In this document: piece after piece, positions 46,597 to 56,451 of the stretch | Numbering within the stretch: position 1 is the stretch's first letter | How the letters are laid out: each line of letters begins with the position of its first letter | Source: JBBQLG01 sp964251665 | Lineage (GTDB): Bacteria > Bacteroidota > Bacteroidia > Cytophagales > Spirosomataceae | Reading direction: 5' to 3' | Assembly: GCA_964251665.1 (NCBI GenBank) | Contig: CAXUKO010000021.1 | Location: 37,895 to 101,894, forward strand | DNA length: 64,000 nt | Made by a program: the position numbers and the translations under genes | Notes under the pieces: generated by a model | The model's database searches: none | Told to the model about the DNA's origin: nothing | What the model saw: only the letters and a program-made list of their open reading frames with translations

Positions 46597-49500
46597 CTAT
46601 TTCTTTCTGACGAAAACGTATGTTGGCTCTGGCAGCCCATTTCTTATACAGAATTTAGTAAGATTGCTATCCACCCATACTAACTGATCTTCTAAATTAT
46701 CGGAAAAGGGAAATGTGGGATGCGGATTGGTATCATTGTTCCAGTATCCCAAGCCCTGGTCGAGTCGTAAAATGAGTTGGCTGCCGTTACCGAATGTAAG
46801 TTTAAGATTGCGGGAATGACTTACTTCTTTCACACGGTCATACGTCGAAATGGTGCAATCCTTGGTTACATCCCAAAGCATAGACCCCATAAATGATTTC
46901 CGCTCGTTCTCTTCCTTCGGATACCAGTTGCTATAAATTCTTCGGACATTTTGCGACGACTTCTCCGGTTGGGCAGTTAGCACGTGTAAGTTTATGGAAG
47001 GGTCATGAGAAAGTTTAAAAGGCATGGATTTCAGAAGCTCGGCAAATAAAATTACGGTCAATGGTGACGCCAAATACCGGTCTGAGTAGGTGAGAGAACA
47101 AACTGTTTCCTGCTCAAAATCGGTTAGTAGATCAGCAGCCTCATGCCTTACCAGTTTCCAGAACTTCTTTCCAAAATCGGCGAGTGTGCCATTCAACTCG
47201 GTCGTGATCATTACCTCCGCTACATTCGGATTAGTAGTAGGCAACAATGTATTTTTATCCACCGTATTACCGATCAGCACTCTATCAAAGGCCGATGACC
47301 GGACCAGTAACTCCCCCTGGGTATCCCCCCAGTTTTCGCTGAAGTCGAGAGCTTCGGCATTTGTTGTGGCGAAGGCCATTTTAGAGATTCCCGCATTGGT
47401 AATGATACTCACCAGCGATCCAATTGTCAGGGTGATCGGTTGATTCCAGGTCATTAACTGAATACGGCTGTCAATGGCCAGCAGGCTGTATAAATCCCGT
47501 TTACTATCGGCATCCAACTGATCGATTTTGTGCGGATCAATCCAGATTTCGACTCTCAAAAACTTGGATAGATACTCACTAATTCGTCTGCGAATGGCGG
47601 AGTCGCCAATGGTCCAGTCCGTCACGTTGCCATCGACCAGTAGCTGTAACACATCGTTTGGCTCGGCACGGTAATAAGTCAACGCCTGCCGAAGATCATA
47701 CACGCAGTACTGCGATGCCGCCCCCAGCAACTGATTCTCAGGTCGCAGACCCAATTGATTCAAATAGTCATCATTAAGAAAATCGAGGGCTTTGTGTCGG
47801 TCGAGTTTACCGGATACTTTTTGGGTATCGTACTGTAACAGGCAACTCTCGCAGGCATTGCGGCAATTTGCCGGACATTGAAGCAGTGCTTTAGCCTTAA
47901 TAAACATCTCCGGTAAAAAATGAGGAGCCTGCGAGGTGAAGCCCGAACCACCCCCGTTGGTATCGTAGAGACAGATGGCATAAATGGGCTGCACGTCGAG
48001 TTGGTGGTTCCTAACCTGCTTCACCTGCACCCCGATTTCCTCCACGTTGATACCCAGCGATTGGGCTAAACCATGCCGCAACGCAACGCCCACCGACCAG
48101 CATACATCTTGATTTTGAGGAACATCTGTCCGCAAGAAGTGATTGTTGGGATCTTTCAGATACAGTTCAAACACATCGGTGTGATGTACGTGGCCCAGAT
48201 GCAGATTCTGTTTGATACTACCCGGATTGGGATTACAGTTAATTTCACCCTCGGTGCGACCCGCTTTTTTCCCTCTTAATTTTTTATGACTGTTAAAGTT
48301 GGCCGGTAATACATCTTTTTCTTTCATCGACTCGGCGTAGCCGCACTCCAGACAAACGGCAAAACCTTCGCCCCATTCGCCCGAATTCCGATAGAAAACC
48401 TCGCCCCGCTGATCACTTTTGTAATAGCCTAGAGCCGGGTTTGGAAAAGGCTGTACTGACGTTTTTGTATTGATCCAGGGCATCTGAGCCGGCAGATACT
48501 TCTGCTGCGACACGTTGTTGGTCACTTTATCGTAAAAGCCGGTAGCAAAGCCTGTTGGCTCGATAAACTCCAGGCTGTTATCTGGAGTGATAGGCTTATC
48601 GCAGCTTGTACATTGGTTGGTAAAACCGGTTTTGGCCACGCCTGAGGCCCCGCACCGATGGCATCGCCAGGCCGTTTGCAGCAACTGCTCTTCCCGCACA
48701 CCATCGTCGGGGTTATGCCAGTTCAGGGTAATACCACTGGATGTGTACACTTTGCCGTCCAGCACAATTTCGGCTCCCGGAGCGTACTCGCTGAGGGCAA
48801 CGGCCATATCCCGCGAGGGCTTGTCTTTGATGCGAGACCGGTTGTCTTCGCGCTGTTTCTTTTCGCCTTCAGCCGCCCGGTTCTGGGTATAGCTGTCAAT
48901 GGTGAAGGGGTTGAACGTGGCAATGTTGGTCGGAAAACCGTAGCCAGGCAGGTAGCCGCCCGTAATCAGTTCCGACAGCAGATACTCGTCTTTGTGCCGC
49001 CTGATGTCAAACAGAATGCGTTTGCCATAGGGCGTTTTGTCTTCGCCGGCAGCCGCCTGTAGCTCGGCTTCCAGTTCCTGTAATTCGCGGGTCCAGGTGT
49101 GGTTGATCGTATCTAAACACGCAATAGATTCCTCGACGAGTGATTTAATCGGTTTCGTAGCCAGAATGCTGTCGTGACCGATCGCATCCAAAGCCACCCG
49201 GACAGGCGCATCTATCCCATTAACATTCAATTCGTTGAGCCACGATTTCAACTGCTGACATACCGACGGATTGACCCCGGTATGGTTAAAAAACCAGTCC
49301 GATTTCAGTGTGATCGCATTACCGGCTACGCTGAGTATATGGTTGATAAAGTAGCCAAACAGCCAGGCGTTCAGGTGCCGCTGCACAATACGCTCGCTCG
49401 TGAGGGTGATGTTGGGTTGTTTCATTTTTGCCTTGAACGGCCACAGCGGATTTCGAAATACCTGCTGATCGAGGGGTGTGTTTTTGCACAACGTCAGCGA

Positions 49501-52500
49501 TAACGACCGTGATTCGCTCCGCCGCCCGGCCCGCCCCGCCCGTTGTAAATAATTGGCAGGATGGGGTGGTACGTTGTTGTTGCAGACAATAGTCAGGCCA
49601 CCAATATCGACCCCCATTTCCATCGTAGTCGAGCAACTAAGCACGTTAATTTTGCCTTCTTTAAACCAGCCCTCATACTTCTGAAGTTTATCGGCTGACT
49701 GCTGGGCGGAGTGTTCGGCAGCCCGGTAAAAGTAGCCGCCCTCGGCAATCCGGTCGCTCAGGTTGGTCCATACTCCCCGATCCCGCATCGTTGCTACGGC
49801 AGCATCGGTCAGCAGCCACTGCCGCACTTCGTCCAGAATCTGCTGGTAGGATTGCGCCTGAACAGCCGGTTTTTCGGGCATCAGTATCGGCAGGCATTCA
49901 TAATCATGGGATTTCAGAACAGCTTCGATGGGCAGGTAAGGCGTAAAACCGCACAGCGTGGTATCGAGTACCCGCATCGTGACGGGGCATTGCCAAGCTT
50001 TGTGAATAATACTGAACTGCATTTTGTTGAGCGGCAACTGATAGCGGCCATTGGCATCACCCTCCAGAATCCGGGCGTGTACCAACGCCTGCCAGGCCTG
50101 CTCCATCAGCGAATCCAGTACGTCAATCTCCTGCCGGGTGATAACGGCAGCGGTGAGGTCGATCTGAAAAACGTGGGCCAGCAACCGAACCAACCGATGC
50201 TGCCGCATTTTGCGGTTTTTCTGATAAGCCGGCCATTTTCGGTTAAGCCCCTGATTGCCATCGGGGTTAGTGGGTCCCAACAAATACTTGGGCGTAAATT
50301 TGTTGCCCAGCCAGTTCAGCCAGTCGATGTCGATACTGATGAAGCCCCCGTCGCGAACGTGGTGATCGAGGCATATTTTCAGGAAATCGCGCCAGTCGGC
50401 CAGGGTAAACCGCCGATCGGCCCACTCGGCGGGCAGGGTGTCGATAGTGTTCAGCCCCTGATACCCCACGGCCGTTAGCCCCAGGGTTTCCGGGGAGTTG
50501 CCCCGGTGGGGCCGACGACCAAAATCGCGTACCAGCAGCACTTGTACGAGCGTCTTGACTTCCCGGAACACGCCCGGCACCAGGTCTTTATAGTAACTGA
50601 AAATGTGCTGAATATCAGGATCCTGACTTAGCTTTTCGGCCAGATCGGCCCAACCAATGGTGTTCTGATTTAGGTCGGCAGCATCATTCCGAAGTTTCTC
50701 AATAAGTGTTACTATGTGAGAACTTGGTTTTGGGAGAGCCAGTAGTTCACTGATTTGTTGGTTGAGTTCGTCAACCTCTTCCCTTTTGCTGTTTTGCTGA
50801 ACGGTTCGGTACACCAGCCCTCTGGCCTTGACCCGTTCGGCATCCTGCTGCATTTTTACCGCGATACGGGCCGTTCCCTGCCGACTATCCGTAAAGGTGA
50901 GCAACGTGCGGCCCCGCATGGGTTTACTCATCGGCTCCGACCCGTCGGGTATGTGTTCGAGCAGGGTAGGCACGATAGCACTGGTATAGAACGGCATTCC
51001 CAAATACGCGGGCCGGAAGGCATCCTGACGACCTTTACCCTTTCCGCAAACGGCGCAGAAACCATCCTGCTGATTCCAATTGATAGCGACGGTTCTGTCG
51101 GCCTTCGGGTTATCGAGAATGCCAGTCAGATCAAGCCGTGACTCGCAGTACTCCGCATGGTACTGCTGGCTCAATAGAGTTAGTGTCGAATTTTGCTGGC
51201 CGTCCTGCTGTTTGTCATCAGTCTCGGCATCTTCACTGGATTCGAGATCGAACTGAAAATCATCCGTTTCGTGCTGCCCTGTCTGAACGAGTTGCCGGTC
51301 GCCATTTTTGGTTTCTACTTTGGCCCGCAGATGCCCGGCGTTGCACTCATTGCAAAAAACGAGTTCATAAACCGGTGCTCCGCAGTCGCAGGTAAGCCGC
51401 TGCTGGGTGTACACATAGCCGAAACCCCAGGTAGGGTCTGTCAGTGGGGTGCCAATTTTTTTGACGCAGCTTTTATCGGTACAGGCCCAGAAACCATGCA
51501 GCACTTTATGGAAAAAGTGGCCGCGCACGGGCAGAAAATGCACGCCGTCGGGCTTCAGATCGGGCTGGGAAATCAGGTCGAGCCAGCCCAATGCTTCTTG
51601 CTGCCGGTCGGGCGGCGTGGGGAGCAGAGGAAACAGAGATTCCGCAATGTCGGTCAGTTTTTTAGGTCCGTTTAGTAGCTGCGCCCGGATTTTTCGGGCG
51701 GTTTCATTGCTATAAATAGCCGTTTTCTGGGTATCATCCGGCAAGGCCGACAACCCTGCAAGATCCATCTGATTGGGTGTTTCACGGGCAGACAAGTCGG
51801 GAATATATCGCAGCCCGTCAATTACGTCGATGTTGTCTTCGGCGATACCTGCCAATGTGGCTAAATATTTTTTCAGGCTTTTTTTGGCCTGTTCGTCGCT
51901 ACCAATTGTGGCCGAGGTGGCAATAAACCGCACGTCTTTGGCCGCTACGCCAAAGCCAATCAACGCCCGCCGAATCAGCAGCGACAGTTCGGCTGCCTGG
52001 GAGCCAATGTAGGTGTGAGCCTCGTCGAGCACGATGTATTTGAGCATCCCCCGCGATTTTTCGAGAATAGGTCGGTCCTGCTTACGGATCAGCATATACT
52101 CCAGCATTGTGGGATTTGTAATCAGAATCGGCGGGGGCGACTGCCACAACGAAGTCCGGTCGTGAACTTCGCTTTCGGGCCGACCTTTCAGGGTAGTGGC
52201 ATTAAGAGTCACGGGCGTGTTGCCGTTGTAGAGGCAGAACCTCAGCTTGCTCTTATACGGCAATGTCCAGGCCAGTAATCGCTCGCGCTGGCTGTTAATC
52301 AGGGCGTTGAGCGGATAAATAAACAGAGCCTGTACTCCTTCCAGCCGGGTGGGTGCGGGCTGCTCCGATTGCCCGACCAAGTCGTTCAGTATCGGCACCA
52401 TAAAGCATTCTGTCTTACCCGACCCCGTGCCACTCGTGACCACAATGGACCGGGGCGATGGCTGCGACAGAGCCTTCCAGGCCTGAATTTGATGCGTGTA

Positions 52501-52842
52501 GGGCTTGTAGTGTGGCTTCAGGGCCTGCTCCGATAGGTTGAGCACCTTGTCATCGAAATCGACCTTCCGGCCGGTACTGTCCAGTGCCTGTACCAACGTA
52601 GCCCGAAGCGTAGCATTATCGGCCAGTTCCTGAAACGTATAGTGGTCGGCAGTCCAAGGAAATACGTGCTCGAAAACCGGGTCGCCGATGATGCGGTTGC
52701 CCGTATCGAGTTCGTTGGCTAACTGGTTACGAACATGATTCCGCAACGGGTCCGATTTGATAGCCAGTGTACCAAGTGTTGACTCGACCGAGCGGTTACG
52801 GATTTCGTTGAACAGCGGTTTGAAGTACTGTTTAGTGTTCAT
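46597..52842 (-). CDS. Very large DEAD/DEAH helicase with DUF1998 domain, DruE-like
   Basis: A 2,081-residue SF2 helicase. Walker A SGTGSGKT is at residues 137-144, LDEAHTYIG contains DEAH at 273-276, and SATIG is near 310. Motifs V and VI are far downstream (MEMGVDIGGLTIVCNNNVPP, LQRAGRAGRRSES near 1,100). Zinc ribbons follow (CHRCGASGVAKTGFTNQCTSC) and a DUF1998 region (YDTNGGGSGF near 1,630, then CPANCRNACESCL near 1,660). The C-terminal ~350 residues are unassigned. Length and order match DruE, the helicase common to Druantia anti-phage systems; the same architecture also occurs in DrmA/DrmB-type and MrfA-like proteins, but those are shorter. It lies 117 bases after a DruH-like gene, as in Druantia type III. 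Confidence 0.88.
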   Translation of the reverse strand: MNTKQYFKPLFNEIRNRSVESTLGTLAIKSDPLRNHVRNQLANELDTGNRIIGDPVFEHVFPWTADHYTFQELADNATLRATLVQALDSTGRKVDFDDKVLNLSEQALKPHYKPYTHQIQAWKALSQPSPRSIVVTSGTGSGKTECFMVPILNDLVGQSEQPAPTRLEGVQALFIYPLNALINSQRERLLAWTLPYKSKLRFCLYNGNTPVTLNATTLKGRPESEVHDRTSLWQSPPPILITNPTMLEYMLIRKQDRPILEKSRGMLKYIVLDEAHTYIGSQAAELSLLIRRALIGFGVAAKDVRFIATSATIGSDEQAKKSLKKYLATLAGIAEDNIDVIDGLRYIPDLSARETPNQMDLAGLSALPDDTQKTAIYSNETARKIRAQLLNGPKKLTDIAESLFPLLPTPPDRQQEALGWLDLISQPDLKPDGVHFLPVRGHFFHKVLHGFWACTDKSCVKKIGTPLTDPTWGFGYVYTQQRLTCDCGAPVYELVFCNECNAGHLRAKVETKNGDRQLVQTGQHETDDFQFDLESSEDAETDDKQQDGQQNSTLTLLSQQYHAEYCESRLDLTGILDNPKADRTVAINWNQQDGFCAVCGKGKGRQDAFRPAYLGMPFYTSAIVPTLLEHIPDGSEPMSKPMRGRTLLTFTDSRQGTARIAVKMQQDAERVKARGLVYRTVQQNSKREEVDELNQQISELLALPKPSSHIVTLIEKLRNDAADLNQNTIGWADLAEKLSQDPDIQHIFSYYKDLVPGVFREVKTLVQVLLVRDFGRRPHRGNSPETLGLTAVGYQGLNTIDTLPAEWADRRFTLADWRDFLKICLDHHVRDGGFISIDIDWLNWLGNKFTPKYLLGPTNPDGNQGLNRKWPAYQKNRKMRQHRLVRLLAHVFQIDLTAAVITRQEIDVLDSLMEQAWQALVHARILEGDANGRYQLPLNKMQFSIIHKAWQCPVTMRVLDTTLCGFTPYLPIEAVLKSHDYECLPILMPEKPAVQAQSYQQILDEVRQWLLTDAAVATMRDRGVWTNLSDRIAEGGYFYRAAEHSAQQSADKLQKYEGWFKEGKINVLSCSTTMEMGVDIGGLTIVCNNNVPPHPANYLQRAGRAGRRSESRSLSLTLCKNTPLDQQVFRNPLWPFKAKMKQPNITLTSERIVQRHLNAWLFGYFINHILSVAGNAITLKSDWFFNHTGVNPSVCQQLKSWLNELNVNGIDAPVRVALDAIGHDSILATKPIKSLVEESIACLDTINHTWTRELQELEAELQAAAGEDKTPYGKRILFDIRRHKDEYLLSELITGGYLPGYGFPTNIATFNPFTIDSYTQNRAAEGEKKQREDNRSRIKDKPSRDMAVALSEYAPGAEIVLDGKVYTSSGITLNWHNPDDGVREEQLLQTAWRCHRCGASGVAKTGFTNQCTSCDKPITPDNSLEFIEPTGFATGFYDKVTNNVSQQKYLPAQMPWINTKTSVQPFPNPALGYYKSDQRGEVFYRNSGEWGEGFAVCLECGYAESMKEKDVLPANFNSHKKLRGKKAGRTEGEINCNPNPGSIKQNLHLGHVHHTDVFELYLKDPNNHFLRTDVPQNQDVCWSVGVALRHGLAQSLGINVEEIGVQVKQVRNHQLDVQPIYAICLYDTNGGGSGFTSQAPHFLPEMFIKAKALLQCPANCRNACESCLLQYDTQKVSGKLDRHKALDFLNDDYLNQLGLRPENQLLGAASQYCVYDLRQALTYYRAEPNDVLQLLVDGNVTDWTIGDSAIRRRISEYLSKFLRVEIWIDPHKIDQLDADSKRDLYSLLAIDSRIQLMTWNQPITLTIGSLVSIITNAGISKMAFATTNAEALDFSENWGDTQGELLVRSSAFDRVLIGNTVDKNTLLPTTNPNVAEVMITTELNGTLADFGKKFWKLVRHEAADLLTDFEQETVCSLTYSDRYLASPLTVILFAELLKSMPFKLSHDPSINLHVLTAQPEKSSQNVRRIYSNWYPKEENERKSFMGSMLWDVTKDCTISTYDRVKEVSHSRNLKLTFGNGSQLILRLDQGLGYWNNDTNPHPTFPFSDNLEDQLVWVDSNLTKFCIRNGLPEPTYVFVRKK

Positions 52843-52959
52843 GTGTAGTAGGGTTGTTGGGGGAATATTAATGATGAATGACTCAGTTGCACAGCGACTG
52901 GCTATTTATAAATAGATCGCCGAACAAGCTTGTGGTCCAGTAGCGATCAAACATCTGAA

Positions 52960-55900
52960 TCAATTCTTCGTCAGCCAGCAAAAGGCCTGAATCAGATTAT
53001 AAACCAGGTTGAAATAGGCCTCGTCGAAGTCGATGAGTTGCGTGATCTGATGCCGATTCAGCCCGCTGAAGTTGATAGCATCCGGATAAACGGACTGATA
53101 GGCTAGCAAAACGGGCAGGTAAACAACCGACTTTATATGTTGAAAACGGGGCTGAATGTCCGCGAATAGTTCAGTGACTGATGCTGGCAGTCGGTTGAAA
53201 CGACCAATCAGTTCCTGTCTGAGATAAGTTGGAAATGGCTGGCCATCGTGCCGCTGAATCAAGCCCGGCCTACCCAGCTCTCCCATGATTTCCTGATTGA
53301 TTACGGGTTGAATAAAGAATGGGTGCTGACAAAGCTGAAATTCCTGATTGCCTGTCCCACCCCACAGCGTAGTCTGGATTATCTGGGCCACACTACCGAG
53401 GGAAAAGCCCTGCTCCAGTTCCTGCACTTTGGGTCTCAGGATCAGATCGGCCACCGAATTGGGCAACGATGTTTGGTAGGCCCGAAACCCGGCAAGCCAG
53501 TCGGCAACGGCAATGCGATGCCAGTTTACCGAGAATTCCCGGCTTACTTTACCAATCGTCACCGGATCGAAAAGCAGAAAGAATCCTACCAGTCCCCTAT
53601 CTGATTTGACTAAGGCTTTCCAGACATCCAGTGCATTCAGCGGCAGGTGGGGCGTTGCCGCGTGCAGGTGTTGCAGGGTATCCCAGTTTACATTCTCAAA
53701 TTCGCAGCCAATTCGGTCGAACAGACCGGTCAGTACAGCCTGACGGTTACTGAATGAATGGTAACTGGCTTCGTGCAGTTCAGCAACCGTCTCGACGGTG
53801 TTATCTTCCATTTCACCGTACCGTTTCGCTATCGACGGGCGTAGACTTACGGCAGAATCCCGGCGGGAAAAGTAGAACCACTTACCAGCAACCTCACCCC
53901 CGGCGGGGAAAGTCCAGCCCATTTCGGTGGCGTCCAGGTCGATCATTAAATCAGGGTGGAAACGCGCATCCAGCGGAAACGCCTGCAACGGTACAGGGGG
54001 CAGTGTCACCTCGCTTTGTTTCAGAGTGATCAACTGGTCGGGATGACGGTAAGCGGTATGGTGCAAAAACTGAACTACCTGCACACTGCTTCCTCCCTCC
54101 GGCTGAATCCTGACGGTTGCGTCGATGGTGTCCGTAAAGGACAGGAGCCGCTCGATGTCGCCTTTATACTTGATGAGCGAAATGTCGGCGTTGCTGAATG
54201 GGCCCAACTTTACCGATTTTGTCCGAAAAAGTCCCGAAACGGCGGCATTGTGGTGGTCGATCAGCGTGAGCACTACCCGGCGGGTTTGCTCCTGCGCCGA
54301 CACGTTGTTCAGCACCAGACGTGACCCATAAAGCCCCTGAAAGTCGACCATCTGATTGTGGCCAATCAGGTCACCGGCCGAGTTCGTAAAGTAACTCGCC
54401 GTCGTCAGCGATGGCACAAACAGATCGATGGGTTTGGTCGCGGGACCAGACAGCCTGATTTTCAGCGTATTGTTCGGGTAACCCGCGGGTATGCCCACCC
54501 GATAGCCGGTGCCTTCACGCTCGATATGCAGCCCTGCCCCAAACCCGTCATCAAACGCACTCACCCGAAGTGGAGCGGTATTTGTGAGCAAAATGCGTTG
54601 CGTGGCTATGTTGAATGTGATGTCGAACGCAGCGGGTAAAACGGCAATTTCCTGACTAAACAAAACCTCCCCATCGGTACTCATCAACCGAACCCGAAAC
54701 CGGCCTACCAGCGAATCGGGAGCCGTTACGGTTTGCCAGGTGGGGGTCAACGCGGTTTTATAAGCCAGCACATCGGTGCATTTTACCAGCCATTCGCCTG
54801 CCTTATGAATTTTACAAAGCAAGGGGAAACCCACAAAAATACCGGCATTTTGTTGGCAACACACCCGGATTGTATTTGTGTTGTGCCGGGGACGGAGGGC
54901 GAAATAATAGTCGTCTTCGTGCGCTGCCGACAGCCGAATACGAAACGTCTGATCATCGTCTATATCCCGCAGCAAAGCCGTTGAGTCCAATTTATACACG
55001 GTTTGGGTAGCCGAAAATTCACTCCGTTCGGTTGGCAAGCTAGCCTGACAATCAGCGGTGAACGACGTTGGGCAAACGACCCAGGCCTGCGTTACCGACA
55101 GCCGGACACTACCCATGCCTTTCAGCAGGGCAGTCGTTTCGGTTTGCGGGGCAAATACCCACGGCAGCGCGTTATCAAGCCCGTCGCTATAGGGCAAACT
55201 CACCGGAATTTGCCCTTCGGTCTGACTATCCGTGAAGACGACCGTCCAGTTTTTAGTATGAATGACTGGATCGAGGTCCGATATGATGCATTTAGACAAC
55301 CCTTTGATAGAGAGCTGGTTTGTGCCGGTTTTAAATCCGTAGCCCAGTAGCCGTTCGGTACCGTCGTATAGGATACCGATGCGCACCTTACCCGAAAAAC
55401 CCCTGACCACTTCGGGGTCGAGTTGCAGTGATTCGGGTGAGTGATTACCATCGGGGATGGTTAGGGTGGTAGCAATCTTCCAGTTCTGAGGTTCCTGCAC
55501 CAGGGTATAGGCCACGCTGATTTTTGATGATTCCTGCCGTACCATCCGGGCTACATCGAGCAATAGTTCATCCACAAAAGCCCCACCGTTGGGGCCATCA
55601 TCGAGCCGGACCGGCAACGTTTCGCGCCAGTTTGGAACGTGCTCATTCAAAAAAAGCAGCGGCTGCTCCTGCCCCCCGAGTGCGTGCTCTTTTTTCAGAG
55701 TCAACAGCACCGTTACAACCTCATAGATCAAGCTGAAAAACGGATCAACCTTCAGTACTTCCGGTAACTGAAGCGAGCGGGCCTGCTCCTGCACCAGTTC
55801 GAGGGTATCGTCGCGGCTAATGCGGTTTTTTTCAAAGAAGGCAAACGCTTTAATCAGCAAGGCCCGCACGTAGCCCTGGTTGGTGAGGAGTTGTACGGGT

Positions 55901-56289
55901 AATCCTGACTCAAAAAAAAGGGTACCTAAATACGTTTTCGGGCCGTCGTCGTGCCGAAATATATCCCGTCGCCAGTAGGTACAGCCCTGCGTAACGAACT
56001 GACTCCTTCGTTGGATGGTAATTTGGTTCTTCTGACCGATGGCCTCAAAAATCGGTTCCCACCTCCAATCGCCACCGGCATAATTCCGTCGCCACCACTC
56101 GGCCGCGAACAGTACGAAACAGGCTGAGGTGCTATCGGAGGGTTGTGCTATGGATAGCAGCATTTTCAGAGCTTCGTATTCGGCCCGGCTGGTTTTGTAG
56201 GCGTATAGGGGTTGGCCGGTGGAACGGGTGAGGCTGCGGGCCGCGAGAAACTTATTCAGAAATTCAGAACAGGGGTGCGGAATGAGCAT
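52960..56289 (-). CDS. DruH-like (STY4851/ECs_5259-type) defence protein
   Basis: A 1,109-residue cytoplasmic protein. The N-terminus has a conserved block of the STY4851/ECs_5259 family: PLYAYKTSRAEYEALKMLL, then FVLFAAEWWRRNYAGGDWRW and EPIFEAIGQKNQ at residues ~28-90. The long middle is beta-rich without known catalytic motifs, and the C-terminus is helical. In Enterobacteria proteins of this type lie next to a giant DUF1998 helicase, and this size and position match DruH of Druantia type III. The identification rests on remembered motifs, so a profile search is needed. No nuclease or ATPase motif was seen. Role within defence is unknown. Confidence 0.72.
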   Translation of the reverse strand: MLIPHPCSEFLNKFLAARSLTRSTGQPLYAYKTSRAEYEALKMLLSIAQPSDSTSACFVLFAAEWWRRNYAGGDWRWEPIFEAIGQKNQITIQRRSQFVTQGCTYWRRDIFRHDDGPKTYLGTLFFESGLPVQLLTNQGYVRALLIKAFAFFEKNRISRDDTLELVQEQARSLQLPEVLKVDPFFSLIYEVVTVLLTLKKEHALGGQEQPLLFLNEHVPNWRETLPVRLDDGPNGGAFVDELLLDVARMVRQESSKISVAYTLVQEPQNWKIATTLTIPDGNHSPESLQLDPEVVRGFSGKVRIGILYDGTERLLGYGFKTGTNQLSIKGLSKCIISDLDPVIHTKNWTVVFTDSQTEGQIPVSLPYSDGLDNALPWVFAPQTETTALLKGMGSVRLSVTQAWVVCPTSFTADCQASLPTERSEFSATQTVYKLDSTALLRDIDDDQTFRIRLSAAHEDDYYFALRPRHNTNTIRVCCQQNAGIFVGFPLLCKIHKAGEWLVKCTDVLAYKTALTPTWQTVTAPDSLVGRFRVRLMSTDGEVLFSQEIAVLPAAFDITFNIATQRILLTNTAPLRVSAFDDGFGAGLHIEREGTGYRVGIPAGYPNNTLKIRLSGPATKPIDLFVPSLTTASYFTNSAGDLIGHNQMVDFQGLYGSRLVLNNVSAQEQTRRVVLTLIDHHNAAVSGLFRTKSVKLGPFSNADISLIKYKGDIERLLSFTDTIDATVRIQPEGGSSVQVVQFLHHTAYRHPDQLITLKQSEVTLPPVPLQAFPLDARFHPDLMIDLDATEMGWTFPAGGEVAGKWFYFSRRDSAVSLRPSIAKRYGEMEDNTVETVAELHEASYHSFSNRQAVLTGLFDRIGCEFENVNWDTLQHLHAATPHLPLNALDVWKALVKSDRGLVGFFLLFDPVTIGKVSREFSVNWHRIAVADWLAGFRAYQTSLPNSVADLILRPKVQELEQGFSLGSVAQIIQTTLWGGTGNQEFQLCQHPFFIQPVINQEIMGELGRPGLIQRHDGQPFPTYLRQELIGRFNRLPASVTELFADIQPRFQHIKSVVYLPVLLAYQSVYPDAINFSGLNRHQITQLIDFDEAYFNLVYNLIQAFCWLTKN

Positions 56290-56451
56290 GAAGGGTCAAA
56301 AAGGCTTTAGGTATGGCAGATATAGTGCAAGAGCAGTGCCAAGTCCAAAAGGAGTCTTTTGGCTACTTTTAGGCAATTGACATTATGATTTTTGAGTTTT
56401 TATAGTAAGATTTAATACAAATAATTTGAGGAAAATGCAGTCTATTGTTCT

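Noticed and set aside
49711..50478. 255-codon + strand ORF inside the DruE-like gene
   Set aside because: Antisense shadow of a gene with clear helicase motifs.
46597..52842. Calling the DUF1998 helicase DrmA, DrmB or a BREX helicase
   Set aside because: Length of 2,081 residues, combined DEAD core plus C-terminal DUF1998, and adjacency to a DruH-like gene fit DruE better; no DrmC, PglZ or BrxC gene is present in the window.
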